The position numbers and the translations under genes are program-made. Below, piece after piece: positions 46,600-57,666 of a stretch of DNA of 64,000 bases. Position 1 is the first letter of the stretch. Every line of letters begins with the position of its first letter. A model generated the notes under the pieces. That model did not search any database. It saw only the letters and a list, made by a program, of their open reading frames with translations, and had not been told where the DNA came from. Source of the DNA: Chaetoderma sp. LZ-2023a (lineage: Eukaryota; Mollusca; Caudofoveata; Chaetodermatida; Chaetodermatidae). The DNA lies in NCBI GenBank assembly GCA_034401795.1, contig JAVVLW010001440.1, positions 473,501-537,500 of the forward strand. Reading direction: 5' to 3'.

Positions 46600-47717
46600 A
46601 ATTGACCAATCAAAATTCTGAATAGAGGTTCTAGAGACTAACACCATAAAATGCATCTAGTTAAATTTGTTTGAAATATGTCACGCAGCTAAGATTACAT
46701 TTTGACCATTTCTGGTAGATTTTTCATAAAATCTACGATTTTCATACACAAAATTGATCAATCAAAATTCTGAAAAGAGGTTCTTAGAGCCTACCACCAT
46801 AGAATGTATCGAGTCAAATTTGGTTGAAATATGCCTAGGAGTTATGGTGCAGTAGCATTTTGACCATTTCCAGTAAATTTCATAAAATCTAAGATTTTCA
46901 CCCAAAGAATTGATCAATCAAAATTCTGAATACAAATTTTAGATCCTACCACCATAGACTGCATCCAGTCAAATCAGGTTGAAATATGTCAAGCAGCTAA
47001 GGAGGAGTAGTACTTTGACCATTTCCAGTAGATTTTTCATAAAATCTCACATTTTCACCAAAAAAATTGATCAATCAAAATTCTGAAAAGAAATTCTAGA
47101 GCCTACCACCGTAGAAAGCATCTAGTCAAATTTGGTTGAAATAATTGTCAAGCAGCTAAGGAGGAGTAGCATTTTGACCATTCCCGTTAGATTTTTCATA
47201 AAATCTGATTTTCAACCCAAAATTGATCAATCAAAATTCTCAAAAGAAGTTCTAGAGCCGACCACGATAGAATACATCGAGTCAAATTTGGTAGAAATAT
47301 GTCAAGCAGCTAAGGAGTAGCATTTTGACCATTTCGGATAGATTTTTTTATAAAATCTGATTTTCACCCAAAAAATTGATCAATCAAAATACTGAAAAGA
47401 GTTTCTAGAGCCTACCACCACAGAATGCATCTAGTCTAATTTGGTTGAAATATGTCTAGCAGCTAAGGAGTAGCATTTTGACCATTTCCGGAAGATTTTT
47501 CATAAAATCTCAGATTTTCACCCAAAAAGTTGATCAATCAAAATTCTGGAAAAAACCTTCTGGAAGGTAGTAGCTTAGGATCATTTCAGCCAAATTTGGT
47601 TGAAATCAGTCAAACCATTAAGACGTGATTTGCCGGACGGACGGATGGACAGACGGACGAATGGTGCACGACCCCCATGGCATAAGCTCACTTGGCCTTT
47701 CAGCCAGGTGAGCTAAA
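46600..47717 (+). mobile_element. Pearl-like tandem-core element nested in the DIRS-like element
   Basis: Seven core units of 152-158 bp; the word CAATCAAAATTCTG or a near match begins at 46,607, 46,759, 46,914, 47,072, 47,228, 47,381 and 47,535. Each unit carries GTCAAATTTGGTTGAAATAT, GCAGCTAAGGAG, TTTTGACCATTTCC and TTTTTCATAAAATCT. After the array come a GGACGGACGGATGGACAGAC stretch (47,634-47,668) and a right flank CCCATGGCATAAGCTCACTT ... CCAGGTGAGCTAAAAA with internal complementarity. This is the architecture of bivalve pearl elements, now grouped with Helentron-associated elements. It has no coding capacity. Confidence 0.85.
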
Positions 47718-48062
47718 AACCATAGACCAATGCTTAATATTTCATATTACTGCCAGATCGCCATTGGGGTTTAAAGGAGGCAATCCAACTGGCATATTTC
47801 GTTGCAATCATACGTCCTAGTTCCAGTGTCAGAAAATGGGATATACAACACACACACAATTTCAGAGACATACACAGTAAGTCACCATATAACTAAATAA
47901 ATAATAGAAATATCTGACCTGAGGTTCGGTGGCGCTCTCCATTGCAATCCAATTATAATCCAGAGGAAGAAAGGCACAGAAGCACAGTAAAATTAACCAC
48001 AGGAAACTTTAGAAAATTTCTGCGCAAAGAGCTTGTTGTCCTTGTTGATATGCAAACACGAT
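47718..48062. other. DIRS-like upstream region, non-coding
   Basis: Between the nested element and the right terminal repeat. A 64-codon frame overlaps the terminal repeat and is not convincing. Likely leader sequence of the retroelement. Confidence 0.4.
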
Positions 48063-48216
48063 TGCCGACTTATGGTGGCGGGTACCCGTTTGTTGGGGCG
48101 GGTACCCGGTTCCTGGAGGCCGGTAGAGCTTTCTAAATCTGAAGCTTCTTAGGGCACAGCTTCAGATAAGCTGTTATTCAATAAGTAATGTAATGTTAAG
48201 TGTTGATTGGAGAAAG
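48063..48216 (-). repeat. DIRS-like right inverted terminal repeat
   Basis: Reverse complement of the left terminal repeat: GGCGGGTACCCGTTTGTTGG, TAGAGCTTTCTAAATCTGAA, AGGGCACAGCTTCAGATAAG and ATTCAATAAGTAATGTAATG. Confidence 0.9.
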
Positions 48217-48257
48217 ATTGCTCGTGTCATCGCAAATTTCCACGTTCACCACTTTGA

Positions 48258-48261
<4 letters not shown>

Positions 48262-48321
<60 letters not shown>

Positions 48322-48332
48322 ACACACACACA

Positions 48333-48377
<45 letters not shown>
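48262..48377. repeat. (CA)n microsatellite, about 115 bp
   Basis: CA repeats with a few interruptions (CATACA near 48,315; CAGACA near 48,332). His/Thr and Val/Cys open frames across it are artefacts. Confidence 0.98.
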
Positions 48378-48380
<3 letters not shown>

Positions 48381-49345
48381 ACACCTCTGGGGTGGAACGA
48401 TTTGATGTAAATGTGGTCTTGTACCCATATGGGTAACACACATACATGTATGTACCAAATTTGTTTGAATTCCATCTAATGGTTTCCTACGAGTTGTGTT
48501 GCAATTGATTTGACCCTTGACCTCTCCTGTACACAATTCCACCCATCCCCACCCACCCACACCCACCCACCCCACCGCCCACATCCACACACACCCACTC
48601 GGGGCGGAGAGAAAAACTACATGTAAATCAACTCTTGCATGCCACACTCATATGGGTAAGATACATACCAAAGTTGGTTGAATTCTGTCCAATGCTTTTG
48701 GAAGAGTTGCATTACAATAAATTTCGTGACGTTTTGACCTCATCGAGGGGTGGGGGCTTGCATACATGTACCACAATCACATGGGCAAGTCACATACCAA
48801 ATTTCATCCAACAGTTTCAGTGAAATTGCATTACTATCAATTTCTTGACCTTTTGACAACCCCCCCTTCCCATTCCCCCCCCCCATCATGTGGGGGGGGG
48901 GGGGGGTCCGAGCCAAATATAAATGTTGTCTTGCATGCCACAGTCATGTAGGTAACTGCTGCAATCATATGGCCAATGCACATACCAAATATCGTTTATT
49001 TTCATCCAACAGTTTCAGAGGAGTTGCATTACAATCAATTTCTTGACATTTTGATCCACACACCCCACACCCATGGGGCCGGCACCTAATGTACATTTGT
49101 AAATGGCTTCTTGCACTTCACAATCATATGGATAACTCACAAACCAAATTTGGTTGAATTCTGTAAAACACTTTTGGAGGAGACACATTTCAATCAATTT
49201 CCGCATATTAAATTGTTACCTTTTGACTAAAATGTAAACAGACTCTTGCATTCCAATTTGCATACCAAATTTGGCTGAATTCCATCAAACGGTTTCGGGT
49301 GTCTGACGTTACAATAGATTTTTCTTCGAAAAACGTGGGGATAAT
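48378..49345 (+). repeat. Tandem array A', related to 35,577-36,285
   Basis: About six units with CATATGGGTAACACACATAC, CAAATTTGGTTGAATTC-type words, GTTGCATTACAATCAATTTC and CTTTTGAC. G-rich and C-rich runs (48,860-48,907) lie between units. It ends with CGAAAAACGTGGGGATAATG, the same ending as array A. Confidence 0.85.
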
Positions 49346-49394
49346 GGTGAGTACCATAGGTTACCTATGATATGTAATGATAAGGTATTGACAT

Positions 49395-50614
49395 ATATAT
49401 GCTAAGCTTGCACGATATTGTCCTAGGAGGTATCGCGATAGATCGTGGTGAAAAAATCGCGATATTTCGATATATCATATAGCCTATTTTAAGGCATATG
49501 AATTAACGGGGTGAATTGGTCTTGGGTTGAGTTGGACTCTGTGGTGTGGCTTATGTAGCCATATCGGTTTCGCTCTGAGTTTTCATATCAGTTTTAGCCG
49601 GATGACTCCTAATTGGTAAATTTAAACAAAAACTTGAAATCCAGTCACCAAGATGCTTAAACTAAAACCGATCGTTAATAACACGAAAATAGGACACACG
49701 TAATAATTTCCTGCCGCCTTACCCCTTGGCTTAATGTATACCATATCCATCTTTGCGGGAGTGAAATTATTACATTGGACAACCTAAATATATTAGGAAT
49801 GTACTTTAGAACCATAGACATCTAATGTTTAGATCTGCTCCGCATTTACCGAGTAACCGGTTAATAACAATAGTTAGCCTTCCGAAACATCTCGGATAAT
49901 TCACCTTGTTTGCTAAAGCGTGTATACTATATCATTTAGCTATCACATTCGTGAACGCACCACCATCGCCTCCAAAGCCAAGAGAGCGAGCAATACCACA
50001 TGATTTATATATTTTGCTAATAATAGTTAGCCTACATAAACATCTAGGATAGTTCGCCATGCTTGCTAAAGCGTGTATACCATCTCATTTAGCTATCACA
50101 TTTGTGAACGCACCACCTCTCGCCTCCAAAAACAGGAGAGCAAGTAATATCACGTGATTTATATATTCCCGCGACGCCATTTAATGTCAAATTTTGGATT
50201 ACTTTTGATTTTATAAACCATGCGTATTACAAACATGCAATATTTATACCTTCCTAGGTAAGAATTTCACTCCCACGATCATGGTTTTGAGGTATACAGT
50301 AAGACGGCAAGAAATTATAGCGGTAGATTGAGTTGAATTTTCCTATTAGTGTCCATCTTTTAAAGCAATTTTAGAGAATGAACCTTTTTTACCTATTCCT
50401 AGTATAATCCCACCCCTTTCTCCGAGATGCTGGTTTGGAAATAAATTGAACAGCTTGACGTAATAGACACCTATGTTACAAATAGACAGAATACGACACG
50501 ACAGTAAAATTTTGCCGATATTTCGATTTCTTTAAAATCACATCGTAAACAATCGTGGCTGCCAAAAAAATCGCGATTTTCGATATCGGATAATCGTGCA
50601 AGCCTAATATATGC
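49395..50614. mobile_element. Non-autonomous hAT element with perfect 8-bp duplication
   Basis: The element spans 49,403-50,606 (1,204 bp). The left end TAAGCTTGCACGAT and right end ATCGTGCAAGCCTA are inverted repeats with one mismatch, and both are followed by CGATAT-rich sequence. ATATATGC flanks both sides exactly (49,395-49,402 and 50,607-50,614). Eight-base duplications and TARG-type GCACGAT ends are hAT features. Inside is a direct duplication of about 160 bp (49,868-50,027 and 50,028-50,185) sharing GCTAAAGCGTGTATAC and GTGAACGCACCACC. No transposase gene is present. Confidence 0.92.
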
Positions 50615-50619
50615 ATATT

Positions 50620-50735
50620 TTACTAACCTTATGTGACCCAGTATCCTAGCCCTACGTGTAGTAAACTCGATAACTCCAGTACATGTATTACTACTACAAT
50701 GTACATGTTTACCTCGAACCTAGAGTATCTATGGC

Positions 50736-50740
<5 letters not shown>
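50620..50740. other. Short unique DNA before a TA array
   Basis: No gene recognised. Confidence 0.4.

Positions 50741-50824
<84 letters not shown>
50741..50824. repeat. (TA)n microsatellite, about 84 bp
   Basis: Uninterrupted TA repeat. Confidence 0.97.
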
Positions 50825-50826
<2 letters not shown>

Positions 50827-51535
50827 CAATCTGCATCGTATTGCTCTCCGGCGAAGACAATAGAGTCTGAAATAATGGCGCCACCAAATATCTATCTAAA
50901 ATGGCGGCCACAGGTCTACTTAGTTAGTGTCCATAAATTAACAAATAGTCATAAATTTATTTAGGATATGTATCTTTTAAGAATAGATGAGAACTAAGGA
51001 ATGTTCATTTGCAGGCCAAAAGAATAGTTTTTTTGAAAATCTGCCACTGGAATGACTGACTCGATAAGAAAGGCAGTCAGTCCATAGTCTGTCACGTGTG
51101 TACCTTATATGCATTTTTGGGTATAGTAGCTGAAACTTTCAGGAAGTATTTTCATGATATCAAGATACATGAAACCACTTGATACCAATTTTTCCTATCT
51201 ATCGATAAGCCGCCATCTTGGATTTCAAAATGGCCGCCATATTCAAGTTAGTTTTCTTCTTATATCGCCGGCTGTTTATTGGCATACATGATATCAACGT
51301 ACATGCCATACTATATAGCATGTGTTTGCATTAGGGATTCATGTAAAATGATAGAAAATAAGATAACAAACAACAGTGTCCCCTAGAACGGCCATATTGG
51401 ATTTCAAAATGGCCACCGATATGGAAAAAACCTATTAAATTACACAAAAATTATCCAACTGGTCCTTGCCTTAAAATGAGTAAGACTTTACATTAATTGG
51501 TATATGTTTAGAGAAAAAAAGAACATATATACATT

Positions 51536-51543
<8 letters not shown>
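50825..51543. other. Repeat-derived non-coding DNA
   Basis: A half copy of the fold-back MITE at 50,998-51,075 (GAATGTTCATTTGCAGGCCA, CTGCCACTGGAATGACTGAC), then blocks with GCCATCTTGGATTTC and AAAATGGCCGCCAT at 51,205-51,245 and 51,390-51,420. No gene. Confidence 0.6.
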
Positions 51544-52219
<676 letters not shown>

Positions 52220-52431
52220 ACTACTCACTTGTAATATATCCAAAATAGATACCTTTTTCACCATTTTTAACATTTTAAAAATAATCTTTTGATCTTTTGG
52301 TTACGACGGCCGTTTGCCACCTCGTCCCAAACTGCAAATTTGCTACTATTTCTTTGACCAAAACTGATGATTAAACAACAATTCAAATTCGCTTATTGTA
52401 AATATAATACACTGAAGTCCTAATTTTGAGA

Positions 52432-55400
52432 TCAGTTTGTATCATCTGGGTCAACATAACTACTTAAGTTCTGGCAATGGTCTTCCTCTCCTTCACACCG
52501 GCACAGTTCTGTACACACTAGACCTTTTAATCGACATGAACATCTACCTGAAGCGCACTTATTTGTTGAGCTTGGGTTAGTGGTACCACACGTACACCTC
52601 ACTAACTCAACCACCGCTGCAGGGGCTGGTGCAACCTTGGATAACAGAGGTACAAGCCTGTGCTCTTCCTTCACACAGCCATGATGTAAGGGATCTGGTG
52701 ATCGTGGACTGACAATAAGGTCTTGTTCCCACACCGAAGCTTGGCAGTGAGCACGCTGGATATGCTCAAGCCATGTTCCATGTGTCGGTGTTAGCATGTC
52801 GACACCTTTGTTCATCCTTACTGTAAATGTGAACAGTATATCCAGCTTTATTTGCTTCCACTGCATGCAAGATCATTAAGGTATCGGCTTCTTCTTGTGT
52901 ACTGACACCAGGAGTGGCATTATTGGTGTAGTTGGACATCACTTCTTTGCGTGTGGCTGTTATCATACACATTTTAGAATGGTCTATTAATCTCTGTGCA
53001 AGATAAAGTGTCAACGAATCTTTTGTAGCTACACTTCCAAGGAATACTTTTAATTCAGGAATTTTGGTATTGTCTTCTACATTATAATCTTTTGGCTGTG
53101 CCTTTCCACCCCTGCGTCGTACACGTGTTGATTCCTTTAATGAGCCAACGACAGCGTAATTGTAAAAAAATTACCCTTACAGAATTGTAATTACGTGATT
53201 TGATATCAATGAGCTCAACATAAGCTTTGCTGAGGGCTTTACCATTTTCAAATGACTTCACAGCCATGAGTTCTTATACTACGGCCATACCGTCTACAAT
53301 TAGACAGAGCTGTGCATCTGTGGAACCGTATGCACCATCTGAAATGAGATTGTGTTGGCAATCCTCCATCTTTGACACTTGAAGATTCTCTAAGACAGTT
53401 AGCAATGAGCCTTTGTTTATTGTTGGGTGCACAGAACCATCTGGTCTCATTAATGTCCGATTAACAGTTGTAAATTCATAATTACCAATCACCTCTTCCA
53501 TATCTATTTCACGAGATGAGCGCGCTACAACAAATAGTCGAGACATTAGACCAAACGTTGCCTGGAGGGTTAAAACATCAGACTTTGCCTGTACTTTAAC
53601 CTCCTTGGTTGTAGAAGTCCAAGTAAACGACTTACATTTTGTCATCTTGTCCCAAAGATTTGTATTTCCACATATTCTTTCATCAATAAATTTCTGCATT
53701 GCAGATTTTCCCACGAGCTCACAGGACAGGATGCTTTCCTCAACAGCTTTAGGAACTATCTCATTAGTGACAAGCTTAACCATTGCTGTATTGCCACTCT
53801 TGAATAGTCCACAAGGTGCTAGGACATCAAATAGCTTTTTAATAGGTTGTTCTTGCCTGAGTGTTGTTGACTTATTGAGTTCATGGTGATCCATTTTACT
53901 CTGTTCCTTTAAGTCAGCCATGGCCCCTGTTTCATTGGCAATTCGTGCTAATTCTTGTGCGCACATACACAACTTCAGAAGAGTAGCAGGCGACTGAGTG
54001 ATGCCACCAATAGCACCCTGACCTTTGGGATTTTTGTTTACATGTTCTTGAGCATGATCAATACCGATGCGGGTGAATGGTATCTGGTTGGAAGTGTTGA
54101 CAGTGAATTCATGTGCCATAAAGTCCTGCAAGATTTCTGGATCAGTAGTTTGAAGCCGACACATTCGTGCAATATATTCTGGAATATTCTGTGCACAAGC
54201 ATGCCTTCCATAAGCAAAGAAATACACGCGTAGTTTTTCAAGTGACGACAGGTGAAGGAACCAGGCACCTAGCCAGGTAGCACGCTGGAATTGCAGTAAG
54301 GTCAAGACCTGTTTTATGTACATTCGTGCCCATTTGAAAATGGGCTCTGTGTTGTGCTCAGCATCAAAGTCGGCAAGCTGCTTCTCCATATTAAGTGACT
54401 CAAGTGTGATTAATAATCCTTTATGTGACTCACGAATGCTCTGTTTCGATGTGCATGCATCAGACAGTATTTTAATACTCTCTTCAAGAGCTAGGCGGAC
54501 AGCAGGCCTTTCAGCAAAAATCTCGCCTATCCAAAGATCGAACAATACCTGCAGGATGACTTCGTGAGCTTTCATAGCTCTGTTGTAATGATTCCCATTT
54601 ATAATTTGATTAACAGTCACAGAACTGTACAAACCTGCTTCGACCCAAGCCTCGTCAATCCCGCTTCCTTCTATGGACTTTCCCAAACATCTGAGAGCAC
54701 ATAATGAAGTGTGGAATGCACCTGGACACACAACAAACTGATCCTTGAACCGTGAATCCAAATATTCCAACTTCAACACTCGTTTGTATAGACCCATGTC
54801 AAATGTGACAACAAGCTTCCGCCCATTACCAGACACCAGTCTGTTCAATCTACAAAGTTGGTCTAAAGTGGTAACCAGGGTTGACCATTCGTGTGCTGGG
54901 GCATTTATGATAGGTAGAGTAAATGCCTTATCAACAATCAAAGAGGAATGATTCGTGGAGTCAGGTGTGTTTGAAAGACTGCTGTATACAGCCCACACTT
55001 GTATCATTTGCGTTGTACTCTCGTCATCTACTACTTGTGGAGACATTTGTACAGATATTTCACCTGAACTCAAGAAACACTCGTGCTCCTCTCGCACTGC
55101 TGGCATATTTGATATGTCAGTTACTGAAAGCATACCTTGTACATTATCTGACAAAATATTGGTAACATCAAAAGCAGGAATCGTAACTTCATCAGAGGCA
55201 ACTGTTTTAGGTTCTACATCAGACGAATTTAAATCAACTGTTTGAGATCTGTTGAAATATCTTGCCATCATCCAACACATATCATGCTTTATCGCTCTAT
55301 CAAAATGTTCATCGTAGGAACCCACTTTATACGATGCATAATGGGGACAGAATTGAGGTTTGGGACTGCCTTCTAAGTCACATTTAAGAATCTTGATGCA

Positions 55401-57021
55401 TGTGCTCGGAACACCTAAAAGGCCACCAGCAGAAACTTCATATAGTGGTTCTACCTAGGTCTCTCCAGCACATATTGGCTGATATGCACAAGCTGCCATT
55501 GCATGGAAACTTGACTTTCCATCAAAAGTATCAACTTTCTTGTCAACATTATCAGCGGAAGCCCGAATAGCTCTACCCTTCACAATACCAACTGGGACAA
55601 AAATACCATTTTTATTGATGTTTTCTTGCACAGCATTGGCTATCTGACTACAAACCCTGGTCACCCGACTACATGATATTTCACAACATAAATGGCTGAG
55701 CAGATTTATAGCGTTCTGGCTGCGTAAATTGTGATAATCCGACCGCATATGAACTTTCACATTGGCGACGAAAAGTAGACAATTCAGACTGGGATTTTGT
55801 TGTATATGCTACTTGCTTTGAAGTTTTAAATTCCTGCATCATCATTTGAGAAATTGTGACACATAATTTTCTTAGAGTCGCAGCCTTAGAACCTTGCAAG
55901 ACCCATATGTTTAACATTAATACCTCTACTGGCAATCTAGATTCGCCAACACCATCTAGAGAGCCTGTAAATACCCAAGGTTTCTCTTTTCTGGCTTTAG
56001 TTATCTCTTTTCTGATGATTTTGGCACATTTAAATATTATATTAAGGTCGCCTTTTATGTCTTGTTCAGAAATAGCAATATCGACTGCTTCACGTCCAGA
56101 TTTTTTTTGAATGGAAGACGTCAGGTAATTTACCTCTATGTTGGAATAGTTCAATGTCTGGTAAATTGTGTGTGATGTTTGTTATTAGTGTTCGTCTGGA
56201 TATTGCATGACCAGTGAGTCCGTGGTCACGCATCATATTATAGTACAATTCGTCAGGCTGAGCAGTCGTGATATAGTCCCCAGATTCTATTCTTTCATGC
56301 AACTCATCGTAAAATTCCATCTCTGCTGCTATAAAGAAAATCGTCTCCTCACTATTCTGATTAGTTTCAGTGCGTCTTTCAGGGCCTTGAACATAAATTC
56401 TCCAGTATGTGGTTTTGCAGGATCTGTGATAGACAATGTCCCGAGCCAGAAAGTCCCCTTCTGATATTATGTCGGCCAATTGTACTTTCCAGGATGCATT
56501 GCCACTTTTATCTACTATCTCTTTGACAGATATCCCGCTATTCTCACTACGACAGTTATATAAAATTTCATTATCTTTTTCCGTATTTTGACCTTGACAG
56601 AAACAGCACTTTTCACGATCAAAACGCTCTGTGGCAGATCTCAGTAGTACGCTACTAGATTCTACAGATAAGGTTGGACGCCCCTTCCCCTTACGTTTTT
56701 CAGGATTATTGAGATACTTAATCTCGTCTCTTTTAGCTTTGTTCTTGTCTGTGGTTTCACTATAACAGCTGCGATGCCACTTGGCACCCTTTTGCAAAAG
56801 GTCTGATGCTGTTATACCTAGTAATCTGTTCCCTACATTAATAAAATCATGACTGCCCCATTCAGATCTTTTATTGACATTCGCTAAAAATGTATCATAT
56901 GATTCTACATATCGGGGGGGGGGGGGGTCAATCTTTCTTTCTTATTATATTCTTGGCATTTAATACATAAACTGTAATCAGTTGGTTTATTTTTTGCCGG
57001 CAATTCTAATTCACTCTCCAT
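52432..57021 (-). pseudogene. Intronless ~1,500-codon gene of an uncharacterised multi-copy invertebrate family, broken
   Basis: Order from the start (57,021, MESELELPAKNK): a first Cys/His cluster (SLCIKCQE ... KWHRSCYSE), a second (KCCFCQGQ ... YHRSCKTTYW), a conserved centre (RMSDYHNLRS-like, then GKSSFHAMAACAYQ, VVTFDMGLYKRVL, CPGAFHTSLCALRCLG, YNRAMKAHEVILQVLFDLW, IGIDHAQEHVNKNPKGQGAI), a C-terminal domain (LIVDGMAVV ... VSTQEEADTLMILHAVEA) and a Cys-rich tail (RCTCGTT ... CSCRLKGLVCTELCRC). The family is repeated across molluscs and cnidarians; I know no proven function. Lesions seen: a 14-C run near 56,914-56,927 that shifts frame, a frame change near the A8 run at 56,101-56,108, another near 55,750, a TAG at about 55,455, a TAA at 53,274, a frame change near 53,160, and an apparent internal deletion near 52,800-52,830. 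The longest intact stretch is 683 codons (53,274-55,325). Confidence 0.75.
53274..55325 (-). CDS. Longest intact part of the uncharacterised family (683 codons)
   Basis: An unbroken stretch covers the conserved centre of the family. It continues upstream in frame to about 55,453 (VSAGGLLGVPSTCIKILKCD). Visible features: VTFDMGLYKRVL near residue 170; GAFHTSLCALRCLG near 205; SGIDEAWVEAGLYSSVTVNQ near 220; YNRAMKAHEVILQVLFDLW near 245; YFFAYGRHACAQNIPEYIARM near 370; FTRIGIDHAQEHVNKNPKGQ near 420; then VDGMAVV at the end. Invariant-looking Asp/His/Glu residues in the 165-260 block hint at a nuclease-like or transposase-like fold, but this is inference. It could be a relic expressed only as part of a longer transcript. 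No promoter identified. Confidence 0.6.
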   Translation of the reverse strand: MGSYDEHFDRAIKHDMCWMMARYFNRSQTVDLNSSDVEPKTVASDEVTIPAFDVTNILSDNVQGMLSVTDISNMPAVREEHECFLSSGEISVQMSPQVVDDESTTQMIQVWAVYSSLSNTPDSTNHSSLIVDKAFTLPIINAPAHEWSTLVTTLDQLCRLNRLVSGNGRKLVVTFDMGLYKRVLKLEYLDSRFKDQFVVCPGAFHTSLCALRCLGKSIEGSGIDEAWVEAGLYSSVTVNQIINGNHYNRAMKAHEVILQVLFDLWIGEIFAERPAVRLALEESIKILSDACTSKQSIRESHKGLLITLESLNMEKQLADFDAEHNTEPIFKWARMYIKQVLTLLQFQRATWLGAWFLHLSSLEKLRVYFFAYGRHACAQNIPEYIARMCRLQTTDPEILQDFMAHEFTVNTSNQIPFTRIGIDHAQEHVNKNPKGQGAIGGITQSPATLLKLCMCAQELARIANETGAMADLKEQSKMDHHELNKSTTLRQEQPIKKLFDVLAPCGLFKSGNTAMVKLVTNEIVPKAVEESILSCELVGKSAMQKFIDERICGNTNLWDKMTKCKSFTWTSTTKEVKVQAKSDVLTLQATFGLMSRLFVVARSSREIDMEEVIGNYEFTTVNRTLMRPDGSVHPTINKGSLLTVLENLQVSKMEDCQHNLISDGAYGSTDAQLCLIVDGMAVV

Positions 57022-57029
57022 CGTTGACT

Positions 57030-57447
57030 ACATGTGTTACCAAATGGCAAAGATATGCAGTTTGTCTGTTTGTTAGCAGACGACAGCGCTTTTTATAAAT
57101 AAAATTTGAGGATAAGCGCAAGATCGTCTTTTCAATTTACTTTGATCCAGAGATTCTAAAATTATCCCGGGCCATGTATTATTATCAAAATACGTTTTTA
57201 ACCTTTTCAACAAGAAAGTTTGGAATATAGCACTCATTTACGATTTAATAATTATTATGATCAATATTTTGAGGTTAATTTGACTAGGTTATGTTGGTGT
57301 CTATGGCAGACTACCAGTGCTAAATTCTCAAAAACAGTCGTCTCTTGAACTACAAATGGATTTTCTTGACCAAAATTAACCATTAAAGGGCTAAAGTCAG
57401 GCCACATGCCATATTACACACTCTCTCAGCCTACAAGTTGGTGTTCT
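57030..57447. other. Unique DNA with a fold-back MITE half copy
   Basis: 57,308-57,395 matches one arm of the fold-back MITE (ACCAGTGCTAAATTCTCAAA, ACAGTCGTCTCTTGA, CCATTAAAGGGCTAAAG). The remainder is unique. Confidence 0.6.
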
Positions 57448-57666
57448 TTAAAACAGGTGTCTTGGGTGGCAGGTTTGATGGCCTCTGTGACAGATGATAC
57501 CATGAAAATTAAAGTTCTTGAAAGTTTTTAACTGATATTGCCCACTGAGAAATCCGTTGCGAATTGCAGTGGTTACACACACTCTATGTCGTAATTCTCT
57601 GCGATTATCAATAGCACAATTGTGGTATGTCCATCTGGCAAACTGACAGTATGACATCCATATTTC
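57448..57666 (-). CDS. Possible exon with P2X7-C-terminal-like (P2RX7_C) motif
   Basis: Minus strand: a pyrimidine-rich acceptor (TTTTCTTGTTTATGTTTTTT followed by TAAG) precedes EIWMSYCQFARWTYHNCAID, then RRELRHRVCVTTAIRNGFLS, GQYQLKTF and a stop at 57,448-57,450. The pattern YxQF.RW ... (R)HRVxVTxAIRxxFxSGxY resembles the end of the P2X7 receptor ballast domain, which in invertebrates also occurs in many stand-alone proteins (AYRQF..W ... LP.C....IR..FP...G.Y.GF). The usual preceding Cys cluster is not seen nearby. It could be a terminal exon, a processed fragment or chance. Confidence 0.35.
   Translation of the reverse strand, partial: EIWMSYCQFARWTYHNCAIDNRRELRHRVCVTTAIRNGFLSGQYQLKTFKNFNFHGIICHRGHQTCHPRHLF

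Larger units (their letters stand above)
40828..48216 (-). mobile_element. DIRS-like tyrosine-recombinase retroelement, broken
   Basis: Inverted terminal repeats of about 150 bp (left about 40,845-41,008; right about 48,063-48,216) enclose minus-strand relics in DIRS order: a gag-like region, reverse transcriptase, RNase H and a tyrosine recombinase. A segment next to the left terminal repeat (41,077-41,190) is complementary to the outer end, as expected of the internal complementary region of DIRS elements. A pearl-like tandem element (about 46,600-47,717) has inserted between the coding part and the right repeat. Without it the element would be about 6.2 kb, typical for the group. It is broken, with several lesions in the coding parts, and looks moderately old. 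Confidence 0.85.

Noticed and set aside
46607-47600. Regular 155-bp repeats as a CRISPR array
   Set aside because: Units are far too long, diverged along their whole length and part of a tandem-core mobile element.
48193-48647. His/Thr-rich and Val/Cys-rich open frames on both strands
   Set aside because: They follow the CA microsatellite and have no independent coding signal.
53605-55245. Plus-strand open frames of 68-96 codons
   Set aside because: Shadows of the 683-codon minus-strand stretch.
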